Shown here piece after piece: positions 57,301-64,000 of a DNA stretch of 64,000 nucleotides. The position numbers and the translations under genes were made by a program. Each line of letters begins with the position of its first letter. Positions within the stretch are counted from its first letter, which is position 1. Under the pieces are notes generated by a model. That model had not been told where the DNA came from, did no database searches, and saw only the letters and a program-made list of their open reading frames with translations. The stretch is taken from contig WELB01000029.1 in NCBI GenBank assembly GCA_009602725.1, forward strand, positions 330,946 to 394,945. Direction: 5' to 3'. The stretch comes from Spirogloea muscicola. Lineage: Eukaryota; Streptophyta; Zygnematophyceae; Spirogloeales; Spirogloeaceae.

Positions 57301-60300
57301 TCACACCGTGTCCACAATATGCATGCTGACTGTGCACATGATTTTGTCTCACACAGTGTATCGTACATTAGACATGCAAGCACTCTGTGCTTCACAGCAT
57401 GTCTAGGAGGAGAATTACAATAAAGGATTTCTTGTGTGATTTATTGGAGACTGTTGTGCTTGTGGTGCAGGTACCTGTCAGCGCCAGCCGATTGCGGTTG
57501 TGGAGGAACACCGCGGTGGCCTCGGAGACGAGCACAACCACCCTGGTCCCAGGCACAGTTGGTTACGAGTGGGACGTCGACACTGACAACGGCCTTCGTC
57601 CTGCTGGTCTGCACGAGAAGGGCCTTTGACCTCTATTAACTTTCACATTTAGTACATTTGAGTGCTGAATTTACAGAGATCCATTGTCAACCTTCACCCG
57701 TTTTGCTGCAAGTTCAGCAGGGTGCCATGACTTGTCCAACACTGGTAGCTAACGAAATTGTCAATATCTGGCAGGGCTCATTCTGCTGTCCAAGACAGAT
57801 GCGCAAGGAGTATCTGTGCTGGTGGACCAGGGTTCGAACTACGTTGACGGGCCTGCCACGCACACGATAAGCCTTTACAAGTGGGGCTCTCTACCAGCTA
57901 TGCTTATGTGCTTATGCATGTAAACTGTCCACAAAGTGGATCACATTAACATGTTTTTGCAGAGTGCTCTGCAAAGCCCCTGCTGACAATCAGAGGTGGC
58001 CTGGCTTTGGAGGCAGACACGCCAGTGGAGCCCTGGTGTTTGCATCTGGCACTGTCCAATGGGCATGGGGCTTGGATGGAACCCACGACCGTCCCGAGAA
58101 CTCGCCAACTGCTGTTGACCTCCAACCAATGCAGCAGGCCACAGTCAACCTCTTTGCTGATATGGCGGTCTTCCCTGCCACCATCCAGGTTTCCCAGCCT
58201 TGTCATGTGACAGCATGTTTTTGTTGCCCACTCTGTGAGCCTTACCCATAAAATTAGATGCTAAAATGTAAAGATCCAGAAGTAGATTCACAACATCAGC
58301 ACACACGACTTTTCCTAGTATTACATTTAACTGGACAGTGACAACCTTGACACCTCATCTGCGTGCGGCGCAGAGCAACCTGGTGTCCAGCACCGCTTCG
58401 ACGGACACACTGGCGCCAACAGCCAGCGTTGACTCTTACCCGCATTCGGGGTCCTCCTTGGCACAAGGAGCCTCTGTTACAATCAGTGGGAGCGCGACTG
58501 ATCCGGGCTCGGAGGCGAGCGCCACCCAGATTGGCTCCGTCGAGGTCTCCACTGATGGTGGCGCTACCTGGCACCCCAGCACCACTCTAGTGCGCAGCTC
58601 AACAAGGTGCACAATTGCCGCCAGGCGTGATGATCCTTTAGTCAGCCCTCCTTGACTCTTCTGAGCGTTGCGCTTGAGATGCCATGCACAATGTGGGGTC
58701 CGGAGAGCAATACAACCCTTGCCGGCTGCTTTAGCTGATTGCTGTGGCCAAGTGTAACCCACCTAATAAGTCATTGTTTGTGGCGTGCACCTGCAGTGCT
58801 ACCTGGACATACAGCTTCACAGTCTCCAGCAGCAACTCCTCCCTCAGCCTCAGCCTTACGGCACGCGCCACGGATGACAGCCTCAATACAGGGGACGCTT
58901 CTGCGAGCATATTGGTCGTGTACCAGATGTCAGGGCAGCCAGCTGTAGGTGGTCCTGGCTCGCCAAGCCACTGCCCTTGCAGGATCTTTGGGGACAGCTT
59001 CCCAGCACCCGACCTTGTTGACGTGTCTGATGGGGTGAGCCACCGCGACAAGTAATTTGGGCATCTCACAACCTATAGTTGTACGACCTACAATTAGACA
59101 ACCTGCACGTAGATTCTGTCTAATTCAGTGAGGTCTTTCTGAGAACATAGGTGGGGCGAAGCTGACAACCAACGATGTTGTAGAGGAACTGATGTGGACT
59201 AGACATTGTCGCTTGCTGCCCTCTAACAAGGGCAAATGTGTTAACAGCATCCTATCACCGTCGGCAACAAGGTGTACTTCCAATCAGATGGCTATGTCAC
59301 TGGCATGCGTCACTATGCCAGTGTCAGCAGCTACTCCTACACGGCCCGCATCTACCAGGAGAATTGCACTCTCCTTGGGCAGGTCAGTCATTCTGCCCGA
59401 GTTGAAGGGGCTAACCACGTGCATGTATGTAAGACCGGCTGATTTGTATGTTAAGGACGTGGAGACTCCCTATATGAGCTTGGGTGTTGACCTGAAAGTG
59501 ACATAGCACAGATGTTTGTTGATCTCTGCTGGAATGACCTTCACCTCTAGTTGTCTTGATGACGCTTGGCTGCCACTTGCAGGCTGCTTTCCCCGTCGTT
59601 TCCACCGCAGGCTGGCAGAATGTTTACTTTCCTTCCCCTGTACAAGTCACTGCAGCTACTACATATGTGGCAGCAGGTCGATAATCAATGCTCCAGACAG
59701 TCCTGTGCATGTAGCAAAGAACAACTATTACATTGTTTGGAACAATCTTGGCTCTACTTTTCAATACTCATCATGTGTGTGCTCTGAGCTTGTGCTCGCA
59801 CTCGGTGATTGCAGTGTACTCACCGGATGGTAGATACAGTGACACAAATGGCTTCTTCGGAAGCATCACCAGTTACTCCGACTCGCAAGTGGCATTTGGT
59901 CAAGGAAATACCGCCGCCAGCCCCAACAATGTCTATATCTATGACAACGCATGCCCCAATGGTCCAGGCAGCTCGACTTATCAATCAGCCAACTACTACA
60001 TTGATGTCATCTTTGATTACGTCCCCGGCAGTTCAGATCCTCCAGCTGTAAGATCTTATGATGCACAGTATCTCCCATCTTTGCTGCTTACACCAATCAA
60101 GCTGGCAGCTCAATTTGCAGCTGCATGCAGGCTTACATGCTATCACATGTGCAAGTCTTACTCATGCAATGAGGTGACAACCTGCAGGTGCTTAGTATTA
60201 GTCCGGCAGATCAGGCCACAAGCGTGCGTACAAGCATAAGTTCAGTCATTGCTGCGTTCACCGAAAGCCTGGACCCTGCGACTGTGTCATCAAGCACCGT

Positions 60301-63300
60301 GACACTGATGGATGGTGCCAGCCCAGTTCCTGTAAGTGTCTCTCCTGTCTCACGATTTTCCCATGCTGTAATTAGAGGGCTCGCTGTGCTGTCATTCAGG
60401 TGAGCTAGCCTTGTGTGCATATTATGGCTACCACTCACAATTCGAGTAAAGCCTTCCAGTTACTCATTATGGCTTAATTGGCCCTGGCAGGGAATTGTCA
60501 GCTACGATTCCTCGCAGCTCGCAGTTGTCTACACACTGTCCAACAGCCTCGACGGGTCAACCAACTATGTGCTGACGATCAAGGGCGGGACAGGTGGGGT
60601 GAAGAACACTTTGGGGACACCGCTTTCTTCAGATTTTACCTCAAGCTTCACCACCGGTGCTGCACCCATCACGCTGCCAGATCCCAACAGCGATAACGGC
60701 CCAGGTATGCTTTGTGTTATGGGGATATTGCTCCAAGCTAGAGTGTGGAGTCAGACTCGTGTCCGCTGCAGATCAGAAGTATGTGGAACCTTGGGTCATC
60801 AAGAGCAAGTCAACTTGCTATTGACCAGTGAAGGGCACCGGGACCTGGGGCCGTCGTTACAAAGGGTCCTCTAATTCAATCAACTAGCTTGCAGGGGGCC
60901 CAATCTTGGTAATTGTCAGTACCACCAATAAGTTCTGCCGGTACTTTGGCGAGATCTTGCGCGCCGAGGGCTTCAACTTGTTCACAATCAAGGACATTTC
61001 GGCCGTGACCAGCGCGGACCTCACGGCTGCTGATGTGGCCATTCTTGGAGACATACAGGCCGTGACGGCTGCACAGGCAAGCAAGCACAAGCAAAGTGTC
61101 TGTGATATAGTCGCGCCAACAGGGCGTGGCAACTTGCAAGAAACATGCTCGTGCAGATGTCGTATAATGGGGACCCAAGTAGCATTCGATCAGACTGGCC
61201 TGCAGATTCCTCGGCTCTGCAACACAATGTCTCACATGCATCTGCGTTGGGCACCTTGGGCAGGTCTCGTCGTTGTCCAACTGGGTGGCTGGTGGCGGGC
61301 GACTGATAGTCAGCAGGCCAAGCACGCTCTTTGCCTCCCTCCTCGGGCTCACCAGTGTCTCGGGCATCATCAGTGAAGGCTATTTCCTTGTCGACACTAC
61401 TGTGGCACCTGGCAAAGGTACACATATGTCAGCACTTAGGCATCTCAGGAAAGGTATGCAAGGATTGTTTAGACATCCACAATTTCTGCTGCTAGAAAGA
61501 CATGTACATCAATATCAACGTCCATATTTGTCCCGTACTTGCAGGCCTGACATCTGAGTCGATGCAGTACCACGGGACCAGCGACCAGTGGCAGGTCGAT
61601 GCTGCAGCTTCTCCAGCTACCAGGAGGGTGGCCAGCCTCTCGGCGACGGCAACAGCGAGCACCGGGCTGGTGGCCGTCAGCTTGCGGACAGTGGGCGTTG
61701 CAGGCGGCCAGGTGGCTGCATTCACGTTTGACATTGCACGTTCCGTGGTGTACACAAGGCAGGGCAACCCAGCGTGGGCAGGCCAGGAGCGCGACATGAT
61801 CAGCCCCAAGCGTTCAGATGACCTGTTCGCCCCCCAGCCCTGGCATCTGCAATGCTATCAACCACTGGAAATTATGGACCATTCAAGTGCAATAGTAGAC
61901 CCTTGAATATTACGTGTGGATCCACCTTCAGAGCTAGTCTTGAAAGTGGTGCCAAGATGCAAGACATGCCCTCCCCAAGGGCTGCATTAATGACAGGAGT
62001 TCGTGTAATCATGACACAATCTGACAAGAGAGGTCTACGTTGCTGTATAGCAGATCAGGCACTGTTACTGCTCTCTGAGTCGTGTACATGCCCATGCAGA
62101 TTCTACGGCGTGGTCGGCCAAGAGTGGGTGAACCGCGACAAGGTGCATATCCCTCAGGCAGATGAGCTGATGCGGCTACTGTCCAACGTCATCCGTGCCC
62201 TGACCTTTGACATCAAGCCCCTCCCCAAGCTCTGGTACTTCCCCAACTACTACAAGGTGGTCGTCATCCTGACGGGCGACGAGCACGGGGACGGCAATGT
62301 CGCTAGTCGCTTTGACAACCTGATGGTGACGCTCTATTTCATCTGGCCAACTCAGAAGTAGACCCACTCCATCAGGCGAATCTTAGATCCCACATCACAG
62401 ATCCTTACCATATATAGACACAGTTGTATTTATCCTAGTGCTAATACTTAAGTAGACCCCACATTGCGTCCTGCTATCTTCCCTGGCAATATCTTGACAT
62501 ATCGACAGCAAGCTCCTTGTAGTAGCCTGACCTCATTCAACTCAAGCTCGTGCTGTTGTGGGCATTGCCACCTTGCTAGGCTGCCGATCCACCGAGCTGC
62601 AACCTTACAAGGTGGGAGTGCATCAGGGGTTCCTCGTACTTCTACCTGGGTGGCTCCTTCAGCAACACGCAGGCCCAGGTCCACTGACTCCTGCCCATGT
62701 CTTGTGCCAATGCATAATGGTTGTTGCTTTATCAAGTCAGACGCTAGCTTACCTACGTCAGTCTCAATTGCTTAACTTCTTGTGGGCCTGGACTTGCAGC
62801 ACTATCAATCTCTTGGTTTTGAAATGGGAGTGCATGTGAACACCGGCTGCGCCGACTGGACACCAGCAACTTTGGACCAATTCTACGTTGACCAGCTAGG
62901 CTCATTTGGTGAAAAGTACACGTCAGTGCCACCGCAAACGACGCACCGCACGCACTGCATTGCGTGGAGCGACTGGGCGACGCAGCCTAAGGTGGAGCTC
63001 AGCCACGGTGGGCCGTACTGAACCACCTTCACCTGGACACAGGCCTCTTTCACATTGTTTTCTGGCACGCAGAATGCTTAGAAACAGCAACAATCATCAC
63101 TGTGTACCTTATCTGCAGGCATTCGGCTGGACACGAACTACTACTATTACCCTCCTTTCAACACGCAGGGCCAGCCTGGCTGGATCTCCGGCACGTATGT
63201 CGGCCACATGTCTGGCTCTGCCCTTCCCATGAGGTGCGTCCACTTAAGCTGACAGCATTGACACCGAGCAGTAGCAAGTGGAGGAGCCACCTTACCCACG

Positions 63301-64000
63301 TCGTTTGACTGTATGTGCTGCTGACACGTTCTTTGAGGAGTTTGACAGTTACTCCTGGCAGTTACTTAACGCCCATGTTTCATCACACAGATTTGCAGAC
63401 CTTGACGGGCAAATAATTGACGTTTTCCAAGTGATGACTGAGATGACGGATGAGTCAGGCCAGACATACCCGAGCTTTGTGAACACGCTCCTGGACGCAG
63501 CTCTCGGCGCGCCACAGTACTACGCCGCTCTGACAGTCAACGCTCACTCCGACTCGGAGCCCAATCCTGTGACCCAGGCGATCGTTGCGGTGACCATCTT
63601 GCTGCCTAGAAGAACCCTGTGACATAGTCGCAGGGCACATATTGCATGCTTGAGATGGATGGGCTTATGCAATATGCAGGTCACAAGAAAACCACAATCT
63701 GATGGTTGACAGTTGGTCGCTTTGTGCAGTCAAGCAAGTCGAGGAACACGCCAGTCGTCAGTGCTACTCAGATGCTCCAGTGGATCGATAAGCGGAACAA
63801 GGTGTCATTCAGCAACATTGTCATGTCGCCGGCTAGGGACTCACTGACGTTCACCGTCGCCACCTCGGGCAGCTTCCCCTGGGGCGTTACATCAACCCTG
63901 CCTACCATCATCAACTCGGGTATGTGCTCTTCACAAGTCAATCAAGGGGCTCTGATGCCATGACCCTGGGTTTCACCACATCCAGCTGGAGTTGGCGGTA
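54303..64000 (+). CDS. Giant secreted protein with bacterial-type N,N-dimethylformamidase-beta/DUF4082/Ig-like architecture, 3' end outside window
   Basis: Exons: 54303-54408, 54517-54647, 54930-55146, 55436-55563, 55861-55947, 56094-56273, 56492-56598, 56692-56819, 57112-57227, 57471-57606, 57775-57880, 57963-58188, 58374-58606, 58797-59034, 59248-59382, 59583-59676, 59815-60047, 60188-60331, 60491-60704, 60895-61076, 61264-61417, 61545-61824, 62100-62325, 62580-62678, 62800-63007, 63119-63233, 63391-63589, 63730-63919, 63986 onward. All phases agree; about 1,540 codons so far, still open. A signal peptide is followed by an N,N-dimethylformamidase-beta-like region (about 40-560: VFISVGHDEYWSGGQRRAVE, GALVFASGTVQWAWGLD), an Ig/FN3-like domain (to about 700), DUF4082-like (715-865: VYFQSDGYVTGMRHY), an SbsA/Big_5-like Ig domain (870-970: SISPADQATSVRTSISSVIA), an amidotransferase-like fold (987-1190: LSNWVAGGGRLIVSRPS) and a polysaccharide-deacetylase-like end (VVVILTGDEHGDG, GFEMGVHVNTGCADW). 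Probably extracellular; substrate unknown. Confidence 0.88.

Noticed and set aside
57607-57640. Extension of the giant gene's exon 10 through GLHEKGL
   Set aside because: It ends in a stop. The GTCTGC donor at 57607 joins in phase to the next exon and restores the family-like GLRPAGLILLSK.
57825-57860. GGTTCGAACTA, a T-arm-like tRNA motif
   Set aside because: It lies inside an in-phase exon of the giant secreted protein (VDQGSNYVDG) and has no tRNA arms around it.

Overview
This looks like nuclear DNA of a unicellular green alga (Chlorophyta, most likely a trebouxiophyte; the species cannot be told from the window). Supporting signs are a photosystem I Lhca antenna gene, a plastid fibrillin-domain protein, a small protein with a twin-arginine thylakoid-lumen transit peptide, many short spliceosomal introns (GT or GC at the donor, usually GCAG at the acceptor), TGTAA poly(A) signals and TTTAGGG telomere-type motifs. 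First exons are very GC-rich with GCC/GGC runs. Every assembly gap except one single N lies in or beside such a first exon or first intron.

Layout, left to right. 1-1.3 kb: 3' part of an Lhca gene (+). 2.2-4.4 kb: an unresolved minus-strand gene end and a cluster of repeats. 4.5-7.1 kb: MSAP-type ER protein (+). 7.8-10.2 kb: plastid anthranilate phosphoribosyltransferase (-). 11.3-12.9 kb: BTB/POZ protein (-). 13-16 kb: repeats and a Ty1/copia fossil. 16.5-19.2 kb: large plastid protein ending in a PAP/fibrillin domain (-). 21.1-22.4 kb: putative thylakoid-lumen protein (-). 22.6 kb: tRNA-Ser(GCU) (-). 23.5-26.4 kb: RD21-type papain protease with a granulin domain (+). 27.2-29.9 kb: 20S proteasome alpha-2 (-), head to head across a gap with a fructosamine-3-kinase-type gene (+, 30.5-33.4 kb). 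34.9-36.0 kb: unidentified coiled-coil protein (+). 36.2-36.9 kb: small membrane protein candidate (-). 37-38.5 kb: repeats. 39.3-42.1 kb: alpha/beta hydrolase (-). 42.9-43.1 kb: a 54-bp perfect inverted repeat. 43.2-44.0 kb: unresolved minus-strand gene. 44.6-51.1 kb: tRNA-dihydrouridine synthase 3 (-). 54.3 kb to the window end: a very large secreted multidomain protein (+) built like bacterial N,N-dimethylformamidase-beta/DUF4082 proteins but split by 28 introns.

The genes are unrelated housekeeping, plastid and secretory genes, not an operon. I assembled exons by hand from splice sites, reading phase and family similarity. Internal exons whose lengths and phases agree are reliable; first exons and some last exons are not. 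The most unusual items are the intron-rich bacterial-type secreted protein, the long hairpin, a family of 5'-truncated LINE-like 3' ends that explains most of the repeated DNA, telomere-like motifs recurring beside first exons, and three GC-AG introns.
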